A stretch of 64,000 nt of DNA from Fratercula arctica (GCA_947846985.1 CANTUZ010000002.1:157041889-157105888), one strand, 5' to 3'; positions 1 through 14,300 are shown, counted from the first letter of the stretch. Made by a program: numbers and translations. Notes: generated by a model not told the origin, from the sequence alone.

Positions 1-3000
1 ACTCAGTGCTTGTGCTCAGCTGTTTAAATGTTAAATATTAAAAGTATGTCACCAGCAAAATATATGGGCGGTCAAAAAAGCTACTTCAACGCAGCCTGGG
101 ATCTTGCAGAGTGCAAGGTGCCCCTTTGTAACTGCCGGCAGTGGTCTTTGTTGTGAAATGTGAAGCTGTGTCTGCGAGGTGAGATGGGCCAGTATCTTGC
201 ATGTCACAGAAGAGGTGAATCCACGGAGGATGGAAGCACAAGAGGAAAAATTCGAAGCTGTTGAATCCAACTCATTCTGATTCATTGTTTGTTTCAAAAC
301 TGGTGTAAGATAAGGTGACTTCCACTGAATTATACACATCTACTGCAGCAGGGGAGCCCTGATGAAGAGAATTGAGAGAAGATGGGAAACTTAATGGAAG
401 GAGTGGTCTGGCAGGTAGCCTGTTGGTTGCATGGCAGATCCAGATCACTGAAGATGTTGGCACCTGACTGTTTGGTTTTGGGCAAAGGAAAACTTGTGGT
501 TTTGGCTCCTTCCTCACTCCTGGTCAAGGTGTTGTTTCCCTGACAGCCACAGGTAAGGATGCAGATAATGTGGGATGAGGACTCCAGCTGTGGTCATAAT
601 CATTGACCTGAAAACCCCAGAAGAGAGTGATAACACTACTTCTGTCCACTTTTGTTCCAACTCAGCTCTAAAAATCACTTGAACTGAAGCCATGAGTTTC
701 TTCATTGCTTGTAAATATACGTGAAGTGCTTTTTTGTGCCTTTTAATTAAGATTTGAATGGGGTTTTTTTAAGTTATTTTTAAAAAAATCACAAAACTCT
801 GTTCTCAGATAACTGAGATTAAATAAAATAAGAGACCTGCCAGTTCGAAGGGAACTTTTGTTAGAAAACTAATTTACAGAAAGATAGTGCTCAAAGTTCA
901 CCAAGAAGACCAACTTTCATTTTGACTTAAATATCATTATTACAAAAAAGGCAAGTCTGGTTGATAGCATTTGTGACGTAGATTCCGTGGGCATTTAAGT
1001 ATAAAAGAAAGCAGCTTCTGCTAACATGGGGGATGGGGGGAGGGAAGTTTGTTTTAAAGCAAATGCATCCAACAAAATGATTTTTTTGGAAAAGAAAACG
1101 AATTTACAGTCACTTTTTAAGTTTGAGCCCAAACCAGGAGCTTAGGGTGTGCCTAGCATTTACTAAATGTTCAGATATCACCAGCTTGTGCTTCATCTAC
1201 TAAATAAACTTTCAGGAGATTTGCGGCTTAAGGAATCCTCTGCCATTTTAAATATCTATTAAAGAAATGCTACTTCATTCCTCATGTGCCAAGTTACTGG
1301 GTTTTTTCCCCCTCTTTAGTGACACCTGTGATTTGCTGTGGTGTGGGCTGGCTGTTGAAATGCTCTCACAGGGACTGGAAGAACCTGATCTTCTACCAAG
1401 TCAAAGGCAAACCCTTGAATTTTTTCAGTGGAACTGACCTTCATTTGTCACCTGGGGGTGCGAGTCCCTCTCAACTGAGAGCCCAGGAAGAAATGAGGAT
1501 TAAAACATGATTGAATTTCTCTGTTTCTGTTACGAAAGTCACACCCGAATGTAGGTTTAGCAACTGAATTTTATCTGGCATTAAGAAAGAAAGAGACATT
1601 AGCATTGGTGCAGATCCTGAAGTATTGCTTACTATTAAAATGCCATTCTATGTGGAAAGCTTGGAAGTCATTAGAAATCTCCTAAGTTTGTGACATTTTC
1701 TCTTAAGAAGCAAACTTCCTTGTTTTCTGAAACACAAGAAAAAAAGTTTTAACATTTTTCATCCCAAATTAGAAAATTTGAAGGAAAAGGTGAATTTTCT
1801 GAAATTCTTGGACTTAATGTGTTTTATCTCCACCAAATCTTCCTTTAAATTGACTGCACTCCCTTTTGTTGTACAACTATGTGTCTCACACAGAAGACAT
1901 TTTGCTTAATCTCACTATGAGTTAAACTTGTGTCCCCAAAGAACCAGTGGAGCTTCTTGTGGGGACAAGGTTTGCTTTGGTCCAGAAGGAAGAAGTTAAG
2001 GTGTATTAGCACAGGTCATAAAAGCAGTTTCTTCCAGGAGTATGTACTAATGAGGCAGCTGCTCCAGCCTGATTAGAATTACAGTCGTTACCTCACTCAT
2101 TTCCCCTTGCAGAAGTGTTATTTTTAATTGGAAGCGGCACTTGTGAATCGCCTCATCCAGTTCATTATGAAAGTCCATCGTCACGAACTAGCAGGCAGCA
2201 TAATGTATTCACAGGGCATTGTGCGTGCTCCCGCTTCATGCCAGCCCGGTGCTTTCCCTCCCTGAGGAGCAGATAGCTTATTGAACACCCTAGCTCCTCA
2301 GACGAGATGATAGGTATGGAAGCAATGAGCACAAGGAGCCACGTTGGGGCTGACCTGTTTGCAGAAAAAACTGATTATCTCTCTTGAAATGCTCTTGAGG
2401 ATGGGACCTGCCACTGGCTACTGATTCTGTATGAAGAGGAAAAAGGAAACTAATGGGAGGGATTAGAGAAGAGGTGATGAATAGCTGCTGAAATGGGACC
2501 CGGTCCGCACTCCTCCTACTGCAGATACAGAAACCGGTTGTGTTTGCACTCTCACAAAGGAGTTTTTTGTCCTTTCTGAGATTTCCTCAGTCCTACATAT
2601 GTCAGTTTTGCAGTGAATACACACGGTGCCTTCTGTAGTGCAAGGAATGCATCAGACTCTCTTTGTGGTGCAATTTCTGTGGCTTAGCAAGCAGGACAGC
2701 CAGGTGAAATCAATGCAGACAGTGTCCTAAAGATAGGAACCTTGTTTTTACAACTCAGTCTTGAAAGAAATGCCTTGAGCCCTGAAGAAACCTTTCGGTG
2801 AAAGTCAGTGCTCCAGCATCTGGGAGTTCAGTTTTGCATTTTGCAGTTATGCATTCATGAGATCTATTTTCTAGGTCTGCTTCATATTACCCAGCACTGA
2901 CATCCTTCCTGGGCCATCAATGAAATATGCAGAGTTGCCTCTCACTTTACTGATTCCAAATTTGATAGTGTTCAGTCCTTGAAAAGGAGAAATGTCACCC

Positions 3001-3300
3001 TCAAAAGCTTCCCCAGAAAAGGCCAGTCTGCGAAGTACTGAATCACACAGTCATACTGAGGCACACTTAATTTGCTTTCGTTATATCTCCAACAAGCCTC
3101 CTTCTAAAACTGGAGTATCTCAAACATCACTTACGTCCTGCTCTGGCTGGGGAATCTGCTTCAGATATACACAAATACATAAATATTTAAATAGAAAGTA
3201 CACTCACTGCTTAACACCATGGTTTTTGTAACCAACCCATTTTCTAACACCATCTTCTGCTGTACCTTTAAAAAATGCTTGCCTGGTTGCAAACTAATTT
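1..3300. other. Unique non-coding DNA, no gene seen
   Basis: AT-rich sequence with only short unrecognised reading frames. The part at about 2,040-2,340 stands out: it is compositionally balanced, has several CpG and ATTA/TAAT homeodomain-type cores, and lacks homopolymers. It could be a conserved regulatory element, but nothing in the window alone proves this. No exon, RNA gene or recognisable transposon was found. Confidence 0.6.
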
Positions 3301-3305
3301 TCACT

Positions 3306-3350
3306 TTTTTTTTTTTTTTAACTTTTTTTTTCTTTTTCGTTTTTTTTCTT
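3306..3350. repeat. Poly-T rich low-complexity tract
   Basis: Three runs of T (about 14, 9 and 8 bases) separated by AAC, CTTTTTCG and similar short interruptions. Ordinary homopolymer low-complexity DNA, not obviously the tail of an insertion. Confidence 0.8.
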
Positions 3351-6029
3351 GCCCTTTGGAAGGGCCATCCTTACTCCTGAATTTAGGGTACGATCCAGTA
3401 CCCACTAAGTCATTGGAAAGTTCAGTTGAGATTGAATTAAGACCTTAAAAACTTCTTGAAAGAGTTCATCTATCTAGAGAGACGCCTAGCAAAGAAAGAA
3501 AGAAGATGGTGCCTTGCAATTTTTTCTGAGGCTTTTGTAAAATTGACAGGCAGATACAATGATACGTATTGTATTGATACGATGTGCATGTATTTTATCA
3601 ACTGTAATAAAATGCATTCATCAGTGTCTCTTCTTGCTGTTCTTTTTTGCATCACTATAGCACATTCAGAGGATAAATACCGTCTTTTTTAAAGATCCTA
3701 CAAATTAACTATTGCACTGGTTGTCAAAAAAAAAAAAATATTAAAAAATAGATAACCTTCGAAAAACTGGTACCTTCAGATAACATCTTCTTTCTCTAGA
3801 ACTAGGACCTGGGATGAATTTTCTTTCTGGAGTTTTTGACCTTTTCTACTGAATGTGAAGCGATAAGGTCTTTTTTTCACGACTTCTGATTAGACTGGTG
3901 TCGATGTCTGTCTGAGATGGAATTTCTAAATATAGCTGTTCACACACAAATATGTACTTGAGAAGCAGGTTTCTAAGTTTCTATTGTAGCTAATGGAGGT
4001 CTGGACCTAGATTCCACTTCTGGGAGAGAGGCATCTCCTTCCAACACAGATGTCCTACCTGGCTTCCACCCACCAATTCAAGCAGATCTCATGTACTGTC
4101 AACCCCATGAAGATGTCTCAGACATCTTAAGGCATTTGAAATGGCTAGGTGGAGGCTAGATGGAATACTCAAAGATCCTGAAATGGCACCAGGCCTTTAC
4201 TTTAAGAATATTACTGCATTGAGTGCAATGGGAGCTGTGTCTGTACCACAAGTGATAGGACTCAGATGGTTAATTATTGCTTTCTTGTCACATCTTAGGT
4301 GGTTGGTGACTTAGGTGACTTTTCCATCCATCTGTCTCTACAAAAATGCCCAGATGTCCCGTAGATCCTCTGTCCCATTGACCTGCCTCATGAGGCTGTA
4401 TCTGGAGACCTTCTAGTTGGGCATATAGAATAATCAGCTAAGGGTTGAGTGAGTTCCACACATACCTAATATGTACTGCATGGCTACATTGAAGCAAATG
4501 AATCTGCCCTTTAGCTTTAAATATCTTAATTCTGAGACAAGTACCATTACTTGGTGCTCTCTAGATTTTAGAAGGCTAAAGTAGAAGGAAATTAATTCCT
4601 GCTGTTGTGATAGATTCCTGCTCTGGAACTCTTACGGAATAGAGATCAAAATAAATATAATTACCTTTGTGCTGGCTTCAAGGTGACCGCAGCTGGAATC
4701 CTTACCTGCAAGCTAATTTCTGTCAGATCACTCTTAACGGAGAAGCCTAGATCACTACTGAGACCATTCATGTACCGAAATTAGATGAGATGAACCCAGT
4801 CTCACAGGTCTATTAAAAAGTCATGCCTACTTGAGGAGTATCCTAATTACCACTTGGAAGCATTGTGCATGCACTGTTTCTAATAAATATGCATCAGTAG
4901 AACAGAGCACAAGTACTCCTTGCAGTGTAGTATTGCTGAATTATTTTAATTGCATTTGCAAACAAATATATTGGGAAGCCAATTGATAGTTCCCTTGTGC
5001 ATCTGAGATTTTCACGCTGTCATGGTGCATCCCTAATCAGTATTCCTTACCCAGCACCTTCTCTTGCCGACCTAAAATATTCAACACCTTTTTTCAACGC
5101 CAATGTTCATGTTTAGGTGTGGTTTAAATCAGCCATTCTTCACCTAAGAGCTAATCTCTTCCAAACACTGGGTTATTTTGTGGTAGTAATGAGGGAAGAA
5201 TAATCTGTCAACTGTATAGTACTAGTATGCAAGTCTTTGCCTAGTATGTGAGTCTTTTCTCCATTACTGGCTGAAAATAAATGTCGAAAGGAGCTTGAAG
5301 AACGAAATGAACCTTCTGAGATCCCAGAAACACAGAAAGCCTAGACACAGAGGGTGAGGCATGTGCATTCCTGAAAGTTTTAACCGTTTTAATGCATTAT
5401 ACTCAAAATATTGATACGCTTTTCTGGAAGAAGGAGAAGCAAATTGTGGTCAAGAATGAACAAAGAAGCCTAAGATCAATATTTAGTTGTACCCACCCAG
5501 AAAGCAATTTTATCCCCCATTAACATGTCCTGGCCTGAACCCAGACCCCACTGGATCTAGAATGTGACTTGAATTACTTCATTGGTAGATGTAAATAAAA
5601 TAATAATTTCATTATAAAATACTGGTTATAGAAAATTAACATGCATTTCTGCAAGTATGCTATTTAGAGTTTATTACCATGTCGCCACAGGACCTCATGA
5701 AGCTGGTCTTGCTGAGGATTAGAATTATATGCCATAGTATTTGAAACAATTGTGCTGATTGAAATAAACACACAAATGCAGATAATTAAAATATAGATTG
5801 TTTTTCTTTTGTGGAATAATAAAAATGTATTACTTTTTAAATGACTTTGCCGAGAAAACAAATAAGAACTTTGATGCGTTTTCTAGCACAAGGATGCAAA
5901 TATAAACCAACTTTTTTCCACAAAAGGATAAAATAGCTACCCTTAAACATAAATCGTGCATTTGAGTTTTGTAATTGGGAAATAAACAAAAATATCACTT
6001 AAATATCAATTAAAATAGTATCTCTTAGG
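3351..6029. other. Non-coding DNA, possibly with a decayed repeat
   Basis: No gene is visible. About 4,010-4,450 is less AT-rich than its surroundings and contains phrases such as CACATCTTAGGTGG and GACTTAGGTGACTTTT. These resemble very old sauropsid interspersed repeats, but I cannot assign a family. The rest is AT-rich unique sequence. Confidence 0.5.
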
Positions 6030-6080
6030 AAAACAAAACAAAACAAAACAAAAAACAAAAAACAAACAAACCACAAAAAA
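6030..6080. repeat. (CAAAA)n simple repeat
   Basis: About five CAAAA units followed by CAAAAAA and CAAA variants, ending in an A-run, in otherwise AT-rich DNA. A microsatellite; the flanks show no insertion boundary. Confidence 0.9.
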
Positions 6081-9000
6081 TGTCTTTGTTTTTTTTTTCA
6101 AAGGGTTTACACATAAAATATATGTTGGGCTTTTGTTATCATTACAAACACGTCCTAAGAATCAAAAATAACTTTTATTCTAATTGTAAGGAAAAATTCA
6201 GAAAACTTAAAACATTTTATGCAGAGGTAGAGAACAGTTTTCAAGGGTATTGTTCCTAGTGAATAAAGCCGCAGACAGGAACTCTAGAACCCTTTATACC
6301 CTGCACAAGGGAAGCCCACACCATAGGCCTCTGCCGGAGCCCCACAACGTGATAACAAGTGCTACTGGTAATTAAAACTATATGAGTTGTTGTTTTTCAC
6401 CTAACTTATACTGGGGTTCTTGCGGAAAGCCTAGTTCTTATCAATGTGTGCAAGAAGGGTATTTCTAAAATGCATTTTCCTTTTCTTTAATTTGCTTTTG
6501 TTCAAATGGATGCAAAAACCATTGGAAAACATTGAAATACCCTGTAAATCAGGAGTTGAGCTTGTTCCAACTGTGGCCTAGACTCAGTTCATTTTAGCAG
6601 AGTAAACATTTAGTCTCTCTCATAGATGGTTGACTCACAACATGAAGGTGCCAATTGATACTCATTGACTAGGAAGGTAATTTAGAGAACTAATTTTGAA
6701 CTGACATCTAATCTTAGTGATTGATGCTGCTTCCCTGCAGAACTCACTTAATCTATGGATTTAAAAATATTGTCGAAGAAGTTTCCCAACTCTCCCACCC
6801 ACCAGCAAGTACAGATTATCTAAGGGTTAGTAAACAAGTACAACTTTCAGTGGAGCAATTCCTTGGAGAATTTTTCTAGGAGCAAAATTTAACTATCTTC
6901 ACAGCAGCCAGAGAAATCCACATACTTCTTCTGAAAGAAAAATCTATTTCAAAATATCAGCCATGCATAGCTGGGCACGAGTTTTTCTTACTTTGTCCAA
7001 GTGGATTACAGCTTCACCTGTTTTCTCACCAGACACCTTGCAGTAACGACAGCTACTGTTTTTCAGTAAGAACTCTGTGTAAAAAGGGTAAAATGTTTAT
7101 TGACAGAGGGAACACGTTTCTTCAGTACAAGTCTGGGTGTGATCATCAGCACCCATTTTGTCTCAGTTGTACTATGCAGGAATTCAATAGACTTCTATAA
7201 TCCCCTTAAGCCACTTGTTTCTTTCAAGTAAAATGTAACTTCAAATGTTAAAATCTTTTTTATATTGTAAAATGCTCATTGGTTGTTATCTTTCCTCACG
7301 CCCCTTCACAGTGTACCTCAGGGTTGGGTTTACTGGGGTAAGCGAATTTCTTCCCTTGCTTTAGCATCACTCAGTGCAATCAACTCACAGTACTATTTAA
7401 AAAAGAATGTTCATGAAGCTGCAGAGATCTCTTCTCAATCAGTTAATGATAATTAATCTCAGAGGCATGTATTGCACCTCTGGAACATTTGAGAACAAAC
7501 TAGTTGTAGTTAACATTGCAGCAAGACAGCTAAAACATAAATCCTTCTTCCTCTTTAGAACATTTTCCTCTAGTCATTAGTTTAATCATTTATTTTCAAT
7601 AATTTATGATATTCATAAGCTCAAACCTGACTCCCTATTGATATTGTATCTCATAATCACTACATTCAATCCTGTATCTGGGATTTCAGGGTGGAAAATC
7701 TCAGAGAGAGAGAGATGTGTTATATATAATTGTGGATATAGATATAAAAATATGCGTGGTTTTGTATGTAGATGTAAATATTTGAATTGTGTATCTACAT
7801 ATACAAGTATTACTTTGTAAAATTTTAAATTTTAAAAACCACCACCTTCTTCAGATGTTTAAATAAATAATGTTATGTCTCTACAACGGTACCGCTTTTT
7901 AATGGTCCTCTTAACTAATATTAAATGTAACTCAAGACATGTGAACACACAAAGGCCATTATCACTGCATCTGAACATCTGTTGTTGCACCAGCTTTTGG
8001 GTATCATTAATTTCCCACTTACAGATTACAAAACATTACATTACCTTTAATGGCTCATCAAAATCATGAGCAATTGTTGTAACCATATCTGCACTCCCAG
8101 GAGTCTAAGAACATCATGGTTTACATAGTCATCAAGGTAACAGAGTAGTACAAAAGTTTTGAAGGAGAATGAGGTTTATCTCCGTACACTGGAGTCTTTC
8201 TCCTTTGACCAGGTTATTTAATTCATCACCCTCTTACATTCTGTTGTAAATTAGCTATATTTAAAAATTACAAAATAGCCATCATTAATTTAATTTTCCC
8301 AAGTTCAGCTTGACCTCTGGGTTGTTAATGAAATATAGGAAATGTTCCTTATCTAATTTGCACAAAGCTTCCCAAAGTGAAGTCCACCTATGCAGTCATA
8401 ATGGTGACGGTCTGGTGAATCAAAGGCGCAGTCTAAGTGCTTGTGTATCTACCGACACACCACATTTACAGTCATAACCGCAATTAGCTCTGCACTTAGC
8501 TCCGTGGTGAGCCATTGCGGATTGAAAAGAGCCGCATCTATTTGCCACCTTAGATGTATGTTGCCACACTTGTATTGTGCCCTGTAATCAGACTAAACAA
8601 CTTCTCCTGTTTAAGTCTTAAATGGCACATCAGCGTAGCTTGCTCCCCATTTCACTGCAGATCATCAATTCCTACACCGTCCTAACTGTGTGCAGGCTGC
8701 TCCAGCTCCAGGCTCCTAGCGGGAGTGATCCAGTTGGCTCCATTTAACCAGGCATGGCTGACAGGACAGTTTTTTTGGGGGGATGCTCCCACCAGTAGGA
8801 ATCCATTTTGTATTATTAGCTCTAACGTACAGCCTCAGTTCCAGGCTGTGAAATCATATAAGGCATCAATTCATTATTTAATGAAATTTAAAGTGCAAAA
8901 GAGCACAAAGATGAATGATAATTATGCCTCAAGACCAAAGCGGACACACAGGACCTAGAGAAGATGTCGACTGAGTGCTATGCATGTACATGAGCTAGTC

Positions 9001-10210
9001 TGCACCATTCGGGACTGGGACTCTCACCCAGGTGCTACCCACAGAACCGAAATAGGTAAATGTCATCTTCTCTACTCCTGAATCACTTCTGGGGCATTTC
9101 ATCCTCCTTAAGTTTTCCAGTTTTCTCTCCCACTATCCTCAGCGCAGGCAGAATGACAGCGTCTCTCCCCGTGACCGTGTAGGGTACAGGCTCCTCACCT
9201 TTCTCACTGCTCTGTCTCTCCACAGCATTTCTGAGTGAGGAAATTGCGTACAGTCCATTTCTCTATTGTTTTCAGACAAACAAGACTTTAAAGATACTTT
9301 TATGGGCAATTAGGTTACACTGACAAAAAGGTGGATTTCTATAGTTTACTTGTCTTCTCAAAAGGAAAATAAATAAACAAATAAATTTAAGGCTCCTGAA
9401 AATGTCAAAGAACTCAGGTGAAACAGGGCAACCTAAACCCAGCATTACAACTGTCCGTAAAAAATCCCCAGATACTCTGAGGGAAGTATCCTGGAGTAAG
9501 AGCATCTGTACGTCTAAGAGAAAGAAAATGGCAAATGGTTTTATCTCCTTATTTAGTTTGGGGTTGTTTTTTTTCTTTTTTTTTAGCAAATTACCCACTT
9601 CCTGTCTGTCAGGTCTAAAAGAGAATAGCTTTATTGTGACTTTTCTGAATGCTCACGCACCTGCAAACTACGGGGGGAGAGAGATCTCTGAAGAAATCCT
9701 TCTTTTTGCCTATCAAGTGCTGTGCTGCCTGTTAGCAAATCAGCATGTGTTGAGGTAGGTTGAGGTTTACCTTTGCTAAGCCTTGGTGCTTGAAAGAGGA
9801 CCTTGGAGCTTCTCACGACAGGGGTTGGATTAAGTGAAAGTGTTGCCCTTTTTATTTTATGGCAGTTGACTTTCTAGCAACACAGGTAGTTCAAGAGCAA
9901 GTGCCACCTTGGGAATACGGTGAAGTCTGGTAGATGCTGGGTTTGCTAAGATGGGACTCAGTGGAGAAAGGTAGTGAAAGCCAGGGGCTGCGTTAGAAAT
10001 TCTCAGCAGAATTTCTTATCATTCACTTGCATCTCTTGGGCCAGCAAGAGCATGAAAGTTTATATCAGTGTAATCTTTCTCATCCCCCTCACTCCTTCTT
10101 CTCCGGAATTTGTTCTTCTCCTCCCCAGAAGTAAACACTGGTAAACAGAAGCCAGCTATTTCTAATGCAAACCGGAAACACCAGACTTGCTTATTGGCAG
10201 CTTAATGTTT
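6081..10210. other. Unique non-coding DNA, no gene seen
   Basis: Only short, unrecognised reading frames. A short (GA)n start and TATATA-rich stretch lies at about 7,700-7,800. The part at about 8,380-8,700 has an unusually high density of CpG for this window, together with TAATCA, CAATTA and CATAA-type cores and few homopolymers. It is the best-looking candidate for a conserved non-coding element here, on composition only. Confidence 0.5.
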
Positions 10211-10211
10211 T

Positions 10212-10335
10212 GTTGTTTTTTTTTCCTTTGTGTGGGGTTGGTTTTTTTGTGGGTTGGTTTTGGTTTTTTGGGTTTGGGTTGTTTTTTTTTTTTTTTCTCA
10301 GGGGGTGAGGGGAGGTTTTTTTTTGGTTTTAATTT
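10212..10335 (+). repeat. G/T-rich low-complexity tract
   Basis: About 120 bases made almost only of G and T on the plus strand. It has several GGG/GGGG runs (including one GGGTTTGGGTT), then a T-run of about 15, then GGGGGTGAGGGGAGG. The strand asymmetry is strong. Reading frames across it are compositional artefacts. Confidence 0.85.
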
Positions 10336-11178
10336 ATCAAAAGGGATCAACATTCTGTTTATCTTGTATTCATTTACTTATTTCTGGCTGCCTAGGGGGT
10401 GAGGCTGAGTTGGTGTGCCAGGAGGAAGAAAAGAATTTAAAGCTGAATGGAATCTCTTTTGATGAAATTTATCTTAAAGGCAAGTAGCCATCGTGTGTTT
10501 TGGTATTCTGTTTACTGACTGTTTACTGACATAAAACTCTGTGAGAAACTATTTCCTTCCTCTAGCATATGCACTACAGTCACACACATGCAACCAGGGC
10601 AATTACTTATCAAAGGTGCCTAGACAGAATCTGGGCATCTTTCAGTCCAAGATGGACTTATCTGGACAACCCCCTGTGAAACCATGGAGTGCCGTTATCC
10701 GTCCTCCTTTCTCTGTCAAGGGAAAGAAAGAGCCCACCCCACCAGAATATGTTGCAGGAACTGGCTTTGAGCTCTTCATCTCTCTGTTGACCTATGAGGG
10801 CATCTAAAGAGCCAGATTAAATTAGCTGCTTAACTTCTGGAGGGCTAAAATTGCATGAGATTATTCCCATTCACTGTTACTTGTATGAACTCATATAGGA
10901 AGATTCTAATGAACTCTGATTTCCTGTGTCATAGGTTAATGATTTAGTTGCTAAATTACCTTCATTCTTTGTTTAGTCTCTGACCTTGTCTAGCATTTCT
11001 GGCTATTAAGGCATTATAAATATTAAGCACTAACAATATGTTCTTTGGCATTGAAAAATCCTACGGGCCTTTCAAAAGGTAGTTGACAGAAAATAAAAAC
11101 TGGGCCAGCTGAACCTATCCATACCCAGCGCCCTGCTCTGCTCGTGGCAACACAGTAAGGAAAACCTGCCTGCATCGG
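10336..11178. other. Unique non-coding DNA, no gene seen
   Basis: No coding signal recognised. A short tandem duplication of CTGTTTACTGA lies at about 10,507-10,530. The remainder is ordinary AT-rich sequence. Confidence 0.55.
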
Positions 11179-11308
11179 TTCATAGGATCTCAGGTTGGAA
11201 GGGACCGCAGGAGGTCTCTATCCCAACCTGCTGCTCAAAACAGGGTCCGACAAGGTTTTTCAGGAATTTATCCAGTTTGTTCTTGAAAAGACCCAAGGGT
11301 GGAGACTG
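11179..11308 (-). mobile_element. CR1 LINE 3' fragment, minus strand
   Basis: On the minus strand it reads as the last part of a CR1 3' UTR: it includes CTGGATAAATTCCTG, then GGTCCCTTCCAACCTGAGA, and finishes in a degenerate terminal repeat (ATCCTATGAA). This is the usual 5'-truncated form of avian CR1. Divergence from the motif pattern suggests an old copy. The 5' limit is approximate. Confidence 0.85.
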
Positions 11309-14300
11309 AATGGTTCAGTTCAGATATTCTGACCAATAACAATCACTGGCTCTTTACAAACAAAATAAACATCTCAAAATAGACAAAAGAAAAATCCAAC
11401 ACAACTAACTCACTCTATTCACTTAATGACTTGTGTCCTCTGTCCCCTAAATCCTCCCTGGTCCAAGAGTCCCACCTCTCCTCCCATTTCCAGGGCAGAC
11501 TGGAGGTGGCCCGGGCTGGGCTGTGGCTAATGCAGCCGTAGGTACGTAGGTTGGCTCTGCGTGCTCATGGCCAGGCACTACCTGTAATGACTGAGTCAAT
11601 TGCCTCTGTCTCACTGAGCTCTAATGTAAATCTTTCTATTCTACTCAGCTCCCAATTTCCGCACAACTTTAGCAATATCATATCTTTCAGACCTCTAGCC
11701 TTCTCCAAAATTTGGTTGAAATTGGTCAGTAGATTCAAAAGTTAAGGAGAAGCTGAGAGGCTGATAGATAGACCGCAGGAATACATAAACCTTCATTTCT
11801 TCAGGAAATAAGTCTGAGAAGCCAATTATTGTATGATTTCTGTACAAGAGTCCAGAACCTTGAAGCTGAGAAGAATGTAGAAAGCAGAATGTTTCCTCAA
11901 ACCAAGCACACATTGAAACTTTTTGGTATTAAAATGGCATTATCTCCATTGCAAATTTGCTTCTCAGTGGCATGGAAGTTACATCAGTTTCCACTGTTAT
12001 GCAAAGACATTAATCCTACTTTAAATGTCTGTAGGCTTTTTAATCCAGCATCCCCAGTGTGCTTACAATAATTAAGTATGCCATGTAATGCTCCAATGAG
12101 CAAAGTATGATTTGTGGGGAGAGGTAATATCTTATATGAGACTAACCGATACAGTTGGGGGATAAATCAAATAAGCTTTCAGGCACACCAGCTTTTTTTT
12201 TTTTTTTTCAGGTTATTCACATAGTTTGACATTGGCTGTGTGCCACATACCTTTCCAAAATAACTGCCTTAGACTGAGCAATGTGTTTATACTCCAGTGA
12301 AATTGGGGTATTGCATATAAAATGGGGATCAACCATCCCTTCCAGGTGTCAGGGCAGTTTCCATTAATACATGGAATTGCACATTTATTTATTTTTTTTC
12401 TGCTACAAATTTATGTATCATTAAGGACCCCAGTTAATATTCATGCCCTTCCTGATTGTTTAGGACTATGGTACTTAAAGGTAGGAAAGGCAGGCTGAAA
12501 ACAATGTGACATTAAATGGCAGAAATCCTCGAAAGAAAAGGGTAAGATATTTACAGCCCTCTGTTCTTCAGGCTTCCCACTGCTCTAATGATGCAAAGGT
12601 CACCGCTGTGAACAATATGAAATTGCAGACAATATATAAGAAGCTTAAGTTGGAAATTACAGTCCTATTGAAGATATCTAATCTATTTAAAAAGAAGCCA
12701 TAGGCTTTCCATCTGGGTTGGTCAGGAAAAAAAAATAGTTTTCCTGTACTGCAAAGGAAAAAAGGACAGGGAGAGTAATGCAAACATTAATCCATCACAA
12801 CTTAAAGAGAAAATTAAAAAAAAAAATCAGAATCATGATGATCAAAAATATCTAAACAATTGAAAATATTTTTACTTTTTTCAAATATTTTTTTCAATTT
12901 TGATTCCTGTATTTTGGATCTTTAAGGAAACAAAAACTACCTTAACTGTCTTGAATCTTCAATAACAGCCTTGAACTCAAAAGTTACAAAATAAATTAAA
13001 AAAAAAGTCAAAAGAGAACATGTCAATATCTCTTTAATAAAAATTAAGCATTAAGAAATAGAACAGTAACAAGTTCTTTTCACATTTTAAAGTAAAATAC
13101 ATATATTTTTTTAAATGTTTGCAGTCATACCTATGGTTTCGTTATGAGGAAGTCACTATTTCCAGGTGATGTGAGGACTGAAGGCAGCCAGTCCACCATC
13201 ACGGTCTCTATTTCAGGTGGGCAAGTCAGGCTGCCTTCCAGAGAGGCAAAACAACTGCCCCATAGTAAGGGTGGGATTTCATTTGGAGTCTGTTCCTCAA
13301 GAACTGTGGGGATGAGGTGACATATTATAACCAGCTGGATGCTGCTTGTGCTTCCAACCAGTAGAAAGTGTTTATTCCCTGTCCAGATTATTGGATGTAT
13401 CTGGGCAGATATTCAGGCTACAATTGACAGACAATGGCTACCTTCATCGGAAACCAGGGCAGAGGAAAGAGATAATACAATCCTGGGGTTTAGCCTGACT
13501 TGAGGTTGTCACACATAACCGGTGGTCAATAACTCCTACATCCCTAGTGTCTAAGCAACTGAAGAAGAGAAAAGTCACTATTCTGCTCATGAAAGGGTCT
13601 TGTCTCTCCCTGACACCTGTCCTGTCCCCGTATTTCCTTTCTTTTCTTGATCTAAACTGCAACTCATCTCACTGTGCTTATGAACCCATGACCCTTTGTG
13701 GACACCTAATGCTGGCCTGAGGAAAGAGGGACATGAAGGACAGAGAAGGCAAATGACTGGGAGGAAGAGACAAATGGAATCCCCTCTTGGTGGCTATGCC
13801 GCTGAAGAATGTCATGGAAATATAGTGTTAGTTCTCAGCAAGTGCTGGTGACTACAGACTCACAAAGTCAGCTGCTGAACTGCTCTGGTGTTCGTTCTGA
13901 GGTTAGTGAGCATGGACCACCATCAGGCTTCCTGATTCTCATCATGGTCCTGGCTCCTCCAGTGTCCAGTGCTCTAGAGCTCCTGGAACGGGCTGTTTGC
14001 CCCTGCTCCTGACGGACAGTGATTTGTTGTTCTGTTTCCTGCCTTTGCACAGTGAATCTAATGTAAAGGTCAACACGTATGTCTAATAGTGCTTTCTCTC
14101 AGAGAAAACATTGGGCTGGAAGAAGACATTTCATGGACCAGATATCACTCCACACAGACTGGCGTAATCTGACAGGTACTGTTTTATGGCATGGGCTGTG
14201 GTGGCAGTAGCCCTGTGTTAAAAATGGCTGTTTGGGGATTTTCTCTCTTTTCTCATGGCACAGTCCAGCCTCTCCTCCCCCCAGGCTGCTCTGTCTTGCT

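Noticed and set aside
9272..9758. Frames of 108 (-) and 118 (+) codons overlapping head-on
   Set aside because: They depend on poly-T/poly-A composition (Phe and Lys runs) around 9,565-9,585 and are chance.
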